From the NCBI RefSeq assembly GCF_002224125.1, contig NZ_NCSM01000019.1, positions 62,001 to 126,000 on the forward strand: a stretch of DNA of 64,000 nt, read 5' to 3'. Numbering within the stretch: position 1 is the stretch's first letter; each line of letters opens with the position of its first letter. Made by a program: the position numbers and the translations under genes. Below the pieces are notes generated by a model, which worked only from the letters and a program-made list of their open reading frames with translations, was not told the DNA's origin and ran no database searches. Of the stretch, positions 1 to 7,530 are shown one piece after another. The DNA comes from Streptomyces sp. NBS 14/10 (GTDB lineage: Bacteria > Actinomycetota > Actinomycetes > Streptomycetales > Streptomycetaceae).

Positions 1-2
1 AC

Positions 3-983
3 GCGATGGTGGGCCTGAGCTCCCGCTCCGTTCCTGAGGACCTTCCGGCCGGACGCGGCGTCCAGGTCAAGGACACCGTCACCGCGCAGATCGCGCTGAT
101 CGACGGGGCCGACCCCAGCGGCGCCGCCCAGGTCCGCGCGCTGGCCGCGCTGGCGGGGCGGACCGGCGAGCGGGACGCCGCGGTGGCCGAGGCGCGGCGG
201 CCGTTCCGGGTCGATGTGCTGCCCGACCGGCTCGCCTTCGAGGAGGCCCTGGAGCGCAGGCCGCGGAACGTCTCCCCGCTGTGGGCGATGGTGGGCGTCG
301 GCGGCGATGAGCTGTCGGCCAAGGGTACGGACCTGGCGCGGGTCCCGTCCTTTGTGATCGCCGGGCCGCCGCGCTCGGGCCGCAGCACCGTACTGCTCAC
401 GATGGCCAGGTCGCTGCTCGACCTGGGTACGAAGATCGTCGTGATCGCGCCGCGCAACTCGCCGCTCCGCCGGCTGGCCGGGCAGCCCGGTGTGGTGGAG
501 GTCTTCACGGACGTGGATGTCCCGGTGGCCGACTTCCGCGCGGGGCTGGGCAGGGTGGACTCGCCGGCCGGTGCCATCCTCGTCGACGACGCCGAAATGA
601 TGATCGACTCCGAACTCGACGTCGACTTCACGGCGCTCGCCCGCGGCAGCGCCGGTGACGGCTGGGGGCTGGTCGTGGCCGGCAACAACGAGGCGCTGCT
701 CGGCGGCCTGTCCGGCTGGCAGGCCATGGTCCGGCGCAACCGCTGCGGCCTACTGCTCGCGCCCCGCTCGGCGAGCGACGGCGAGCTGGTCGGCGCGCGG
801 GTGCCGCGCGGGCTGCTGGAGGGAGACAGCGAACCGGGCCGGGCCCATCTGCAGCTCGGTGACGGCCGCTTCCTGACGGTCCGGGTCCCGGAGACCACGG
901 TGGATCAGCCGGGGTCCGACGGCCGGGCGGCGGAGCCGCACGGCGGCCCCGGGGTTGCGCGGCTGTCCCCGTCACGTACCTGA
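3..983 (+). CDS. FtsK/SpoIIIE-type ATPase, C-terminal part (5' end outside window)
   Basis: Reading frame is open from the window edge, so this is the C-terminal ~326 residues of a larger protein. A nucleotide-binding module is visible near residue 120: a Walker-A-like run (GPPRSGRST) after a beta strand, then a Walker-B-like strand (AILVDDAEMM) near residue 195. This matches the last P-loop domain of the multi-domain FtsK/SpoIIIE ATPases (EccC-like) that drive type VII/ESX-related export in actinobacteria. The Walker A is degenerate (Arg replaces the usual Lys), which is common in the distal domains of EccC proteins. The nearby WXG100-like gene on the other strand fits an ESX-associated setting. 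The tail after residue ~295 is low complexity. Confidence 0.75.
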   Translation, partial: AMVGLSSRSVPEDLPAGRGVQVKDTVTAQIALIDGADPSGAAQVRALAALAGRTGERDAAVAEARRPFRVDVLPDRLAFEEALERRPRNVSPLWAMVGVGGDELSAKGTDLARVPSFVIAGPPRSGRSTVLLTMARSLLDLGTKIVVIAPRNSPLRRLAGQPGVVEVFTDVDVPVADFRAGLGRVDSPAGAILVDDAEMMIDSELDVDFTALARGSAGDGWGLVVAGNNEALLGGLSGWQAMVRRNRCGLLLAPRSASDGELVGARVPRGLLEGDSEPGRAHLQLGDGRFLTVRVPETTVDQPGSDGRAAEPHGGPGVARLSPSRT

Positions 984-1022
984 CATCGCGTATCCGATGC
1001 CACGTACCTGACACGTACCTGA
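973..1022. repeat. Three copies of an 11-bp direct repeat
   Basis: CACGTACCTGA occurs at 973-983, 1001-1011 and 1012-1022. The first copy ends in the TGA stop of the FtsK-like gene, and the other two follow in its 3' untranslated region, each bringing another TGA in the same context. It looks like local slippage duplication; no protein-binding role is evident. Confidence 0.7.
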
Positions 1023-1053
1023 TGCGCTCCCGGCCTTCGGCCTGGAGCGCATC
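1021..1053. terminator. Hairpin terminator between convergent genes
   Basis: The arms GATGCGCTCC (1021-1030) and GGAGCGCATC (1044-1053) are perfectly complementary, and the 13-nt loop holds a further GGCC-TTC-GGCC stem. It lies between the ends of the FtsK-like gene (+) and the unknown gene at 1080 (-), so it can serve both. There is no long U-tract, as is usual in Streptomyces. Confidence 0.75.
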
Positions 1054-1079
1054 GGCCTTTCCAGCAGGTACGCCGCGCG

Positions 1080-1709
1080 TCAGCGCACCGCACCCGCGCT
1101 GACGGGTTCTCCCTCGCCGAAAGCGAACGTCGACGTAATGGCGTCGAACAAGTCGTAGAGCTGGTCGGCCAGCGGGAGGTTCGGGCTGAAACAGCTGATG
1201 ATGAGGACGCGCTTGCTGCCGGGGACCGGTATCACCGTATGCATCACGGCCAGTTTGTAGGAGACCCCCTCGGCGACCTCGCTCTCCTCGATGCCCACCA
1301 GCCGCCCCACCGGACCGGTCCCGGGCAGCGTCCTGGTGGCGAAGGTGCGGGTCGTACCCTCCCCCCGCCTGTCGCCGGAGGTGGAGAACTGCCTGGCCAG
1401 GGCCCGGGCGGAGAAGTCCTCGCCGGGCGGCGGCGTCAGGCTGAACACCATGAGCCCGGCCATCAGCAGACCGTCCTCGTACATGGCCGTGGTGCCCGCG
1501 GCGTAGACGGCGCCGCGGCGGCGGGCCCCGTCCATGATCCGTCGCGCGTTCCTGAAGGCCTGGTTGACCGCCTCCCGGGTCTGCCGGTCCGGGGCCTGCC
1601 GCAGCAGTTGGGCCCTGCGCTCGGCCAGGGCGTCACCGCTGAGGTCGTACTCCGTCCAGGTTTCCGGGATGCCGATCCCGAAGGTCTGCGAACCGCCTGT
1701 CATGGCCAC
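1080..1709 (-). CDS. Conserved protein of unknown function in lipoprotein/WXG100-like operon
   Basis: 209 aa, soluble by appearance, with no signal peptide or membrane segment. I do not recognise the family. It has an alternating strand/helix pattern, with two long strands in the C-terminal half (KLAVMHTVIPVPGS and KRVLIISCFSPNLP) followed by an amphipathic helix (ADQLYDLFDAITSTF). That layout resembles proteins that accompany type VII secretion substrates in streptomycetes, but this is only an impression. It is the last gene of a minus-strand operon and starts 23 bp after the WXG100-like gene ends. An in-frame ATG at 1703 is an alternative start. Confidence 0.65.
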   Translation of the reverse strand: MAMTGGSQTFGIGIPETWTEYDLSGDALAERRAQLLRQAPDRQTREAVNQAFRNARRIMDGARRRGAVYAAGTTAMYEDGLLMAGLMVFSLTPPPGEDFSARALARQFSTSGDRRGEGTTRTFATRTLPGTGPVGRLVGIEESEVAEGVSYKLAVMHTVIPVPGSKRVLIISCFSPNLPLADQLYDLFDAITSTFAFGEGEPVSAGAVR

Positions 1710-1732
1710 CGCTCCCCTTTACTTGTCGCCGT

Positions 1733-2029
1733 TTACTTGTCGCCGGCTGTGCTGCCGTCGCCCTTGAGCGCGTCGGCCTGCTGGTTGTCGGCGTCCGCGA
1801 AGGCCTTGATGATCGCTTCGCAGGCGTCCTTGAGGTCCTTGGTGTTCCGCTTGACCTGGAAGCGGCCGTCCTTCCACTCGTCGTCGAAGTTGGCGCCCGA
1901 GCCGGCCAGCGGCGGGCCGACATCGGCGGCGTCGAAGCCGGACGTCTTGGTGTCGATGAGCTCCGTCACCCGCCGCAGCAGGGCGCCCAGCCGCTCCACC
2001 TCGTCTCCGGGCACATTGATCTCGGTCAT
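1733..2029 (-). CDS. WXG100-like small helical protein
   Basis: 98 aa. The start is the ATG at 2029, which overlaps the stop of the upstream lipoprotein gene by ATGA, so the two are translationally coupled. The longer open frame back to 2068 lies inside that gene and is ignored. The protein is two long helices around a central turn containing W-K-D-G, followed by a helix rich in Lys/Asp, and ends in a polar tail. Size, helical content and the central W-x-x-G resemble WXG100/ESX substrates, although the exact W-x-G triplet is missing. Its neighbour across the terminator is an FtsK-like ATPase, which fits export by a type VII system. It could instead be a cytoplasmic partner of the next gene. 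Confidence 0.6.
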   Translation of the reverse strand: MTEINVPGDEVERLGALLRRVTELIDTKTSGFDAADVGPPLAGSGANFDDEWKDGRFQVKRNTKDLKDACEAIIKAFADADNQQADALKGDGSTAGDK

Positions 2030-2499
2030 GAGCGGATGAGCTTGCCGTCCGCGCCCACCACGAACCACTCGCCGTCCAGGCCCTGGCCGTTGACGTCGCC
2101 GGGCGCCGCGTCTCCGACGTAGTAGTACAGCGGCCAGTCCCCGTAGCCGACGTGCACCGCCCCACCGGACTTCCTGACCTCATGGATCATGGACGCCTTG
2201 GTGCCACGGCCGGCGGAGGCCTTGGCGGTGCTGGTCAACGCGGGCCACACGGCGATGCACTTGGCGTCGCAGTTGCTCGCGCCGTCCTTGTCCTTGGTGA
2301 ACGCGTACAGGGTGCGTCCCTCGCCGTCGACCAGGATCGAGCCGAGGCCGGAGTCCGCCACCGCGATGGCGGTGCTCGGGGCGTCGGGCCGCTTCGCCTT
2401 GTCCGAGTCGGAATCGGAGCCGGAACCGCCCTTTTCCCCGCCGCAGGCGACGAGCCCCAAAACCAGCGGTATTCCGATCAGAGCCATGCGTGCGCGCAT
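2026..2499 (-). CDS. Secreted-repeat lipoprotein (COG4315 / Lipoprotein_15 type)
   Basis: 157 aa. A short charged N-terminus and hydrophobic run lead to a lipobox (LVAC) with the lipidated Cys near residue 19, then a Ser/Asp/Gly linker, so it should be anchored outside the membrane. The mature part carries two Y-x-[FY]-x-x-D repeats: LYAFTKD near residue 64 and LYYYVGD near residue 123. Two Cys lie between them (NCDAKC). This is the hallmark of Pfam Lipoprotein_15, whose function is unknown. It is the first gene of a minus-strand operon. A TGAACC-N16-CGTGTG promoter lies about 60 bp upstream, which links it to the ECF sigma factor encoded 2.2 kb away. Confidence 0.85.
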   Translation of the reverse strand: MRARMALIGIPLVLGLVACGGEKGGSGSDSDSDKAKRPDAPSTAIAVADSGLGSILVDGEGRTLYAFTKDKDGASNCDAKCIAVWPALTSTAKASAGRGTKASMIHEVRKSGGAVHVGYGDWPLYYYVGDAAPGDVNGQGLDGEWFVVGADGKLIRS

Positions 2500-2558
2500 T
2501 GTGGTGACCTCTCTCGCTTTCCTGTGCCGTGAATTCGAGGGGAGACATCCCCGACTGC

Positions 2559-2586
2559 CACACGTGCCGAAAGCCTTCCGGGTTCA
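2559..2586 (-). promoter_or_regulatory. ECF (SigL-type) promoter for the lipoprotein operon
   Basis: On the minus strand, TGAACC (complement of 2581-2586) is followed by exactly 16 bp and CGTGTG (complement of 2559-2564). This is the same architecture as the promoter in front of the ECF sigma gene at 4728. The -35 element forms an inverted pair with the -35 of the divergent CHRD promoter (GGTTCA-gtg-TGAACC, 2581-2595). Confidence 0.75.
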
Positions 2587-2589
2587 GTG

Positions 2590-2617
2590 TGAACCGGGCG
2601 GCCCGTACGCCCGTGAT
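2590..2617 (+). promoter_or_regulatory. ECF (SigL-type) promoter for the CHRD gene
   Basis: TGAACC at 2590-2595, a 16-bp spacer, then CGTGAT at 2612-2617. The predicted transcript start is about 30 bp before the ATG at 2657. Spacing and both hexamers match the promoter upstream of the ECF sigma gene. Confidence 0.75.
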
Positions 2618-2656
2618 TCGGGCAGAGACGACGCGAATCCCGGAAGGACGTATGAA

Positions 2657-3553
2657 ATGCGCAGGATCACTCTCTCGCTGTCGGCCGCCGTACTCACCAC
2701 CGGTCTGATGGCGATGTCCCCGGCGGTGGCCGACGACGGCTCCGGTGCGCGGGAGCAGGCGGTCTCCATGATCGCCCGGCTCTCCGGCGACCAGGAGGTT
2801 CCCACCCAGGGCGGCCCCGCCGTGGGCGACCGGGACGGCGGTGCCGTGGCTCTCGTCAAGGTGAAGGGCGACCGCGTCACCTTCGCCCTCTCCTGGAACG
2901 GCATCGACCGGCCGACCCTGGGCCACATCCACCAGGGCGCGGCAGGCTTCAACGGCGAGGTGAAGGTCGGGCTGTTCACCACGCCGATGCCGAACACCGT
3001 GCAGTCCGCGGCCGGCCAGACCTCGGTGACCGACGCCGCGCTGGCCAAGCGGCTGCGCACCGACCCCACCGGTTTCTATGTGAACCTGCACACGAAGGAG
3101 TTTCCGGGCGGCGCCGTGCGCGGGCAGCTGCGCCCGCTGGCCAAGCCCGTCAACCCGCTCAGCATCATCCGCGGCGGCAAGTTGCGCGCCCTCGCCGACG
3201 GCGGCCAGGAGGTGCCGACCGGCGACCCGAAGAAGGTCGGCGACCCGGACGGGCACAGCGTCACCTTCCTGTACCCGGGGCCGGGGCGGGTCGGCTACTC
3301 CCTGGCGTGGGTGAACCTCGCGCCCCCGCTGGCCGGTCATGTCCACCAGGGCACGCTGGGCCGCAATGGCGAGGTGAAGATCCCGCTGTTCGCCACCGCG
3401 GTGCCGGAGAACATCTTCGCCATCTCCGGCACCGTGAGTGTCCCTGACGCGTCGTTGATCGAGCGGATCAAGAAGAACCCGACCGGCTGGTACTCCAATC
3501 TGCACACCAAGGAGTTCCCCGACGGAGCCGTCCGCGGTCAGTTGTTCCGCTGA
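2657..3553 (+). CDS. Secreted protein with two CHRD domains
   Basis: 298 aa from the ATG at 2657, which has GGAAGG upstream; the frame is open further back but has no better start. Residues 1-25 are a Sec signal peptide ending in a typical A-x-A region (MSPAVADD). Two CHRD-type repeats follow (about 35-155 and 170-298). Each has a G-H-[IV]-H-Q-G-x-x-G-x-N-G-E-V-K motif and ends with N-L-H-T-K-E-F-P-x-G-A-V-R-G-Q-L. The CHRD domain is a beta-rich fold found in chordin and in many bacterial secreted proteins; its biochemical role in bacteria is not established. A SigL-type promoter lies just upstream, so it is a likely regulon member of the nearby ECF sigma factor. Confidence 0.88.
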   Translation: MRRITLSLSAAVLTTGLMAMSPAVADDGSGAREQAVSMIARLSGDQEVPTQGGPAVGDRDGGAVALVKVKGDRVTFALSWNGIDRPTLGHIHQGAAGFNGEVKVGLFTTPMPNTVQSAAGQTSVTDAALAKRLRTDPTGFYVNLHTKEFPGGAVRGQLRPLAKPVNPLSIIRGGKLRALADGGQEVPTGDPKKVGDPDGHSVTFLYPGPGRVGYSLAWVNLAPPLAGHVHQGTLGRNGEVKIPLFATAVPENIFAISGTVSVPDASLIERIKKNPTGWYSNLHTKEFPDGAVRGQLFR

Positions 3554-3593
3554 CCCTACGGCGCACCCGGACCGGTCCGGCTCGACGCCCACC

Positions 3594-4637
3594 TTGATGG
3601 GGCCATACAAGTGCTGGGACCCTGCTCCCGTGTGGTTTCGACGCCTCCGCCCAAGGTCCCGGCCCGTGCCGGTGGTTCTCACCGTGACGCTCTGTCTGTC
3701 GGTGCTCGTCGCCGTGGGGGTGGTCTTCGCCGCCGGCCGTGCGGCTCCGGACCGTACGGGGCCGCCGGACGACCGCTCCGTCGAGATCACCGCCGTTTCT
3801 CCGGCCGTCGTCCCGGCGGCCGGACCGGACGCCTCGACGGGATCCTTTACGGAGGACTGCGGGCGCAACGAGAACGGGCACCACAACGCCGACAATGTCG
3901 TCCTGGCCCCGGGCGTGGTGGGCGGCGCTCACCACACCCACGACTACGTGGGCAATGTGTCGACCGACGCCCTGTCGACCAACGAGAGCCTGGCCCGGGC
4001 CGGAACCACCTGCGCGGGCGGCGACCGCTCGACGTACTACTGGCCGGTGATCCGGCGGCTGGATCGCACCGGCGCCGATGCCCATGCCGTGGGCGGAGGG
4101 GTGGACGGCAACACCGGCGCGATCGTACAACCGTCGTCGGTCCGGGTGGAGTTCCGCGGCAACCCGGCGAGCAAGGTGGTCGCCATGCCCCGGTTCCTGC
4201 GGCTGGTCACGGGGGACGCGGCCGCGGCGACCGCGGGCGACGATGCGCGGATACGGGCCCAGTGGGGCTGTTCCGGCCACCCCGGGCGGTTCACGACGGC
4301 GTACACGAGGTGTCCCCGGGGCAGCGGGCCCACCCGTACCTTCGACCTCCCCAGCTGCTGGGACGGACTTGCCACCGACAGCCCCGACCACCGCGCCCAC
4401 GTGGTGTTCCCCGCCGTCAACGGCGTCTGCCCGCAGGCCACCTTCCCGGTGCCGCAGCTGCGGATCACCGTCGCGTACGGCCTCCCCCACGGCACGCGCT
4501 ACGCCGTGGACTCCTTCCCGGAGCAGCGGCGTGATCCGAGGACCGACCACGCTCTCGTCATCAATGTGATGACGGTCCGTCGGATGGCGGCGGTGGTGCG
4601 CTGTATCAACGAGGGCCGTCACTGCCGGCCCACGTGA
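3594..4637 (+). CDS. DUF1996 domain protein, membrane-anchored or secreted
   Basis: 347 aa with one hydrophobic segment near residues 27-47 (PVVLTVTLCLSVLVAVGVV), acting as an uncleaved signal anchor. The outer part shows DUF1996 landmarks: a H-x-H-D-Y-x-G-N motif, S-T-N-E-S-L about 14 residues on, then a paired-Cys region with C-W-D-G and a C-terminal H-V-V-F-P stretch. DUF1996 proteins are extracellular, often fused to carbohydrate-binding modules, and have no settled activity. Start choice is uncertain: ATG 3594, ATG 3597 or GTG 3630. It lies 40 bp after the CHRD gene and may be read from the same promoter; no separate ECF promoter was found. Confidence 0.75.
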   Translation: MMGPYKCWDPAPVWFRRLRPRSRPVPVVLTVTLCLSVLVAVGVVFAAGRAAPDRTGPPDDRSVEITAVSPAVVPAAGPDASTGSFTEDCGRNENGHHNADNVVLAPGVVGGAHHTHDYVGNVSTDALSTNESLARAGTTCAGGDRSTYYWPVIRRLDRTGADAHAVGGGVDGNTGAIVQPSSVRVEFRGNPASKVVAMPRFLRLVTGDAAAATAGDDARIRAQWGCSGHPGRFTTAYTRCPRGSGPTRTFDLPSCWDGLATDSPDHRAHVVFPAVNGVCPQATFPVPQLRITVAYGLPHGTRYAVDSFPEQRRDPRTDHALVINVMTVRRMAAVVRCINEGRHCRPT

Positions 4638-4663
4638 CACAGACCGCGTGACACAGGTCACAT

Positions 4664-4691
4664 TGAACCGGGGCCGTTCGGGATCCGTGTT
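4664..4691 (+). promoter_or_regulatory. Autoregulatory ECF (SigL-type) promoter
   Basis: TGAACC at 4664-4669, a spacer of 16 bp, then CGTGTT at 4686-4691, about 36 bp before the sigma gene start. As I recall, this is the consensus described for Mycobacterium tuberculosis SigL. The sigma factor encoded here resembles SigL, so autoregulation is expected. Confidence 0.8.
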
Positions 4692-4727
4692 CAGCACGTC
4701 AGCGCAGGAGAGGACGGGAGTGGGTGG

Positions 4728-5306
4728 ATGGCGGCGGCACTATGGTCCCGCACTCGTAAGAAGCAACAGAGAACGAGTGACGAGGCACTGATCCGGGCTC
4801 TCTACGAGGAACACGGCAGGGCGCTGCTCGCCTATGCGCAGCGGTTGACCGGCGACCACAGCGCCGCGGAGGACGTGGTCCAGGAGACGCTGATCCGGGC
4901 CTGGAAGCACCCGGACGCGCTGGTCAACGGCAAGGGCTCGGTGCGCGGCTGGCTGCTCACCGTGGCCCGCAACATCATCACCGACCGGTACCGGGCCAAG
5001 GCGGCGCGCCCGACCGAGGTCGCCGAGTCGGCGGCCACCACACCCGTGGCGCAGGACCACGCGGACGCCGTGGTGAATTCGATGCTCGTGATGGAAGCGC
5101 TCGATCAGCTTTCCCCGGACCACCGGGATGTGCTGAGGGAGATTTACTTCCAGGGAAGAAGCGTCGCCGAAGCGGCGAAAAGTCTCGGGATTCCACCCGG
5201 AACCGTGAAGTCGCGGTCACACTATGCCTTGAAGGCACTGCGTGAAATGTACAGGGACAAACCGACGACGGCGAAGCTCGTCGCGCTGAAGGAGGTGGCG
5301 GTGTGA
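4728..5306 (+). CDS. sigL: ECF RNA polymerase sigma factor, SigL-like
   Basis: 192 aa. Region 2 spans roughly residues 24-90: a YEEHGRALLAYAQRLTG helix, then DVVQETLIRAWKHP and a WLLTVARNIITDRYR segment. Region 4 spans about 125-178, with a D-H-R-D-V-L helix and the helix-turn-helix SVAEAAKSLGIPPGTVKSR. There is no extra C-terminal domain. From memory, region 2 closely resembles M. tuberculosis SigL (ECF19-type). It overlaps the anti-sigma gene by 4 bp (GTGA), so the two are translationally coupled. A GGGAGTGGG ribosome binding site precedes the ATG. The TGAACC-N16-CGTGTT promoter indicates positive autoregulation, and the divergent promoters at 2559-2617 are likely targets. Confidence 0.9.
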   Translation: MAAALWSRTRKKQQRTSDEALIRALYEEHGRALLAYAQRLTGDHSAAEDVVQETLIRAWKHPDALVNGKGSVRGWLLTVARNIITDRYRAKAARPTEVAESAATTPVAQDHADAVVNSMLVMEALDQLSPDHRDVLREIYFQGRSVAEAAKSLGIPPGTVKSRSHYALKALREMYRDKPTTAKLVALKEVAV

Positions 5307-6019
5307 GCATTCAGCAGCATGACAACAGCGAACTGCTCGGCGCCTACGTTCTCGGTGCGCTGGATGAGCAGGAGGTGCGGGCCATCGACGAACATGTGGC
5401 GTCGTGCCGGAGATGCCGCGACGAACTGGACGGGCTGCGGGAGATGGAGTCCGCGCTGGGTGAGGTGCCCCCCGAGGCGTTTCTCGACGGTCCGCCGGAC
5501 GGCGGAGATCTGCTGCTGCAGCGCACCCTGCGGCAGGCCCGCGGCGAACGCGAGGGCATGGAGCGCAGACAACGGGTGGTCCTGGCCGCCGTCGCGGCGG
5601 TCGCGGCGGCGGCCGTACTGGGCGGCGGTGTGCTGATCGGCCGGCACACCGGCGGGCAGCCGACGGAGATCGCGGAGCGCCCGCCGACCTCGACGTCGGC
5701 TCCGGCCACTCCCCCGGCCGGTACGAAGGTGGCCTCGGTGACAAGCGCCGCGACGGGCAGCCGGATGACGGTACGGGTGACCCCGGCGGCCGACTGGGTC
5801 CGGATCAACGCTTCGGTCAAGGGCATCCCGGCGGGTGAGCGCTGCCGCTTGGTGGTGGTGTCCGAGGACGGCAGCCGCGAAGTGGCCGGCAGCTGGCTCG
5901 TCTCGGGCGAGAAGAAGGGGGCCAACCTCGACGGCTCGGCGGCCGTACCGGCCGGCCAGATCGCCAAGGTCGTGGTGGAGAACGACAAGGGCAAGGAGTA
6001 CGTGTCGGCCGAACTCTGA
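5303..6019 (+). CDS. rslA: ZAS-type transmembrane anti-sigma factor
   Basis: 238 aa from GTG 5303. The N-terminal domain contains H31-x3-C35-x2-C38, the zinc-binding signature of ZAS anti-sigma factors, in which thiol oxidation or proteolysis releases the sigma factor. One membrane helix follows (about residues 95-112, VVLAAVAAVAAAAVLGGGVLIG), then a Pro/Thr-rich linker and an extracytoplasmic domain of ~115 residues resembling anti-sigma-K/RskA C-terminal domains (beta-rich, ending KVVVENDKGKEYVSAEL). It is translationally coupled to the sigma factor, which it should hold at the membrane. By analogy it corresponds to RslA of mycobacteria. Confidence 0.88.
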   Translation: MSIQQHDNSELLGAYVLGALDEQEVRAIDEHVASCRRCRDELDGLREMESALGEVPPEAFLDGPPDGGDLLLQRTLRQARGEREGMERRQRVVLAAVAAVAAAAVLGGGVLIGRHTGGQPTEIAERPPTSTSAPATPPAGTKVASVTSAATGSRMTVRVTPAADWVRINASVKGIPAGERCRLVVVSEDGSREVAGSWLVSGEKKGANLDGSAAVPAGQIAKVVVENDKGKEYVSAEL

Positions 6020-6189
6020 CTCTGACGAAGGGCCAGTCCCGTCCCCGTCAGCACACTCCGATCAGCATGTCCCTCCCCCGGCCGGACCCGCCGCGCGCGG
6101 GCACCCCCGGCCGGGGCGAGGGCGTACCGGGCCGACTCGCGCCGAGCGTGCGGGCCAGCGAGAATGCTGGGGGAAGAGGAGGACTCTCG

Positions 6190-7107
6190 ATGCCTGGGAC
6201 ACGTCCGATTCTCGTGACCGGGGCCGCAGGCAGTGTCGGGGCCGTCGGCCGCACCGTGGTGGAACTTCTCCGCGCGAATGAACTCCCCGTGCGCGCTTTT
6301 GTGCGCCGGGAGGACGAGCGGGCGCAGGCGCTGCGCGCCACGGGCGCGGAAGTGTTCGTCGGCGATCTCACGAACCCCGGGGACGTGGGCCGAGCCATGG
6401 CGGACTGCAGGCGGGTTTATTTCGGTATGGGCGTTTCCGCGCAGTATCTGGAGGCCGCGATCAACACCGCGGCCATCGCGCGCGACCGCGGACACCTGGA
6501 GGTGTTCGTCAACATGTCGCAGATGACCGTGGCCCAGATGAGCGCCACGAGCACCTCGGAATCGACCCAGCAGCGCCAGCACCGGCTGGTCGAACAGGCC
6601 CTCAACTGGTCGGGCCTGCCGATGACCCATATTCGGCCCACCGTGTTCATGGAGAACCCGCTCTTCCAGATCTTCGCGTACGCCTCGATCAAGAAGAGCG
6701 ACACGATCCGGCTGCCGTTCGGCTCAGGGAAGACCTCGCCCATCGCCGCCCGGGATGTGGCGGAGGTCGTGGCGACGGTCCTGATGGATCCGGGCCCGTA
6801 CCTCGGGAACACGTATCACCTCACTGGTGGCGCCTCCCGCGATATGACGGCCATGGCCGCGGAGTTCTCCGCCGCGCTGGGGCGAAAGATCACATACGTC
6901 GATGTGCCCTATGACCAGTGGCTTCAGCAGGAGCTTGCCACCCAGGGCCTCCCCGAGCACGTGTTCAATCACATGTCCACGATGGCGCGGCTCCACGCCG
7001 AGAACCGCTACGACCGCGCCACGGACGATGTCAGCACGATCCTCGGCCGGCAGCCGACGAGCGTGGCGGGCTTTGTGGAGAGCCACCCCGAGTTCTTCGG
7101 GGAGTGA
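6190..7107 (+). CDS. NmrA-like NAD(P)-binding reductase/sensor
   Basis: 305 aa starting at ATG 6190, which has GAAGAGGAGG just upstream; the longer open frame from 6067 is not used. The N-terminus has a Rossmann dinucleotide motif, T-G-A-A-G-S-V-G, followed by a basic residue pair (R-R-E-D) suited to NADP. The core matches the atypical SDR/NmrA group: V-F-V-N-M-S-Q at the fourth strand, T-H-I-R-P-T-V-F-M-E-N substrate-side motif, and P-I-A-A-R-D-V-A-E-V. The usual Y-x-x-x-K catalytic pair is absent, as in NmrA sensors. The substrate cannot be predicted. It ends one base before the stop of the convergent uvrA remnant. Confidence 0.85.
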   Translation: MPGTRPILVTGAAGSVGAVGRTVVELLRANELPVRAFVRREDERAQALRATGAEVFVGDLTNPGDVGRAMADCRRVYFGMGVSAQYLEAAINTAAIARDRGHLEVFVNMSQMTVAQMSATSTSESTQQRQHRLVEQALNWSGLPMTHIRPTVFMENPLFQIFAYASIKKSDTIRLPFGSGKTSPIAARDVAEVVATVLMDPGPYLGNTYHLTGGASRDMTAMAAEFSAALGRKITYVDVPYDQWLQQELATQGLPEHVFNHMSTMARLHAENRYDRATDDVSTILGRQPTSVAGFVESHPEFFGE

Positions 7108-7108
7108 G

Positions 7109-7530
7109 TCACCCCGCGGGGGCGGCTCCCGTCAGCAGTCCGCCCAGGAACCGCCCGGTGTGCGAGGACGGGTGGGTCGCGAGCTGTTCCGGGGTGCCCT
7201 CGGCGATGACCTCGCCGCCGCGGTGTCCGCCGTCCGGGCCCATGTCGATCAGCCAGTGCCGGCGAGTCCGAGCGCGGTCTCCACGGACTCCGTCAGCCGC
7301 TGCCTGACACCGGGCTTGACGGCCACCCGGTCCACCACCACATCGATGGAGTGCTTCTTGCGCTTGTCCAGCGCGGGCGGTGTGGCGAGCGCGTGGACCC
7401 GGCCGTCGACCCGGACCCTGCTGAATCCGTCAGCGCTCAACTGGCGGAAGATATCGGCGTGTTCACCCTTGCGGGGCGCGGGCGACCGGGGCCGGCACCG
7501 ACAGGCGGGCGGGGCACCCTTGACGACGAG
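7109..7530 (-). pseudogene. Degraded uvrA-like gene (excinuclease A family) with internal deletion
   Basis: On the minus strand two stretches of UvrA sequence lie side by side in different frames. The 5' stretch (~7490 to 7255) reads [16 protein letters not shown], then [18 protein letters not shown] and [13 protein letters not shown], which is the first half of a UvrA protein. It then jumps at ~7250 to [16 protein letters not shown] and [19 protein letters not shown], the extreme C-terminus, ending in TGA at 7109-7111. Several hundred codons, including the signature motifs, zinc fingers and second ATPase, are missing, and the junction shifts the frame. Upstream of 7490 the reading frame also breaks (a KGEH motif sits in scrambled context). 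The gene cannot make UvrA; it is a relic of a paralogue, perhaps of the DrrC-like drug-resistance type. Confidence 0.88.
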
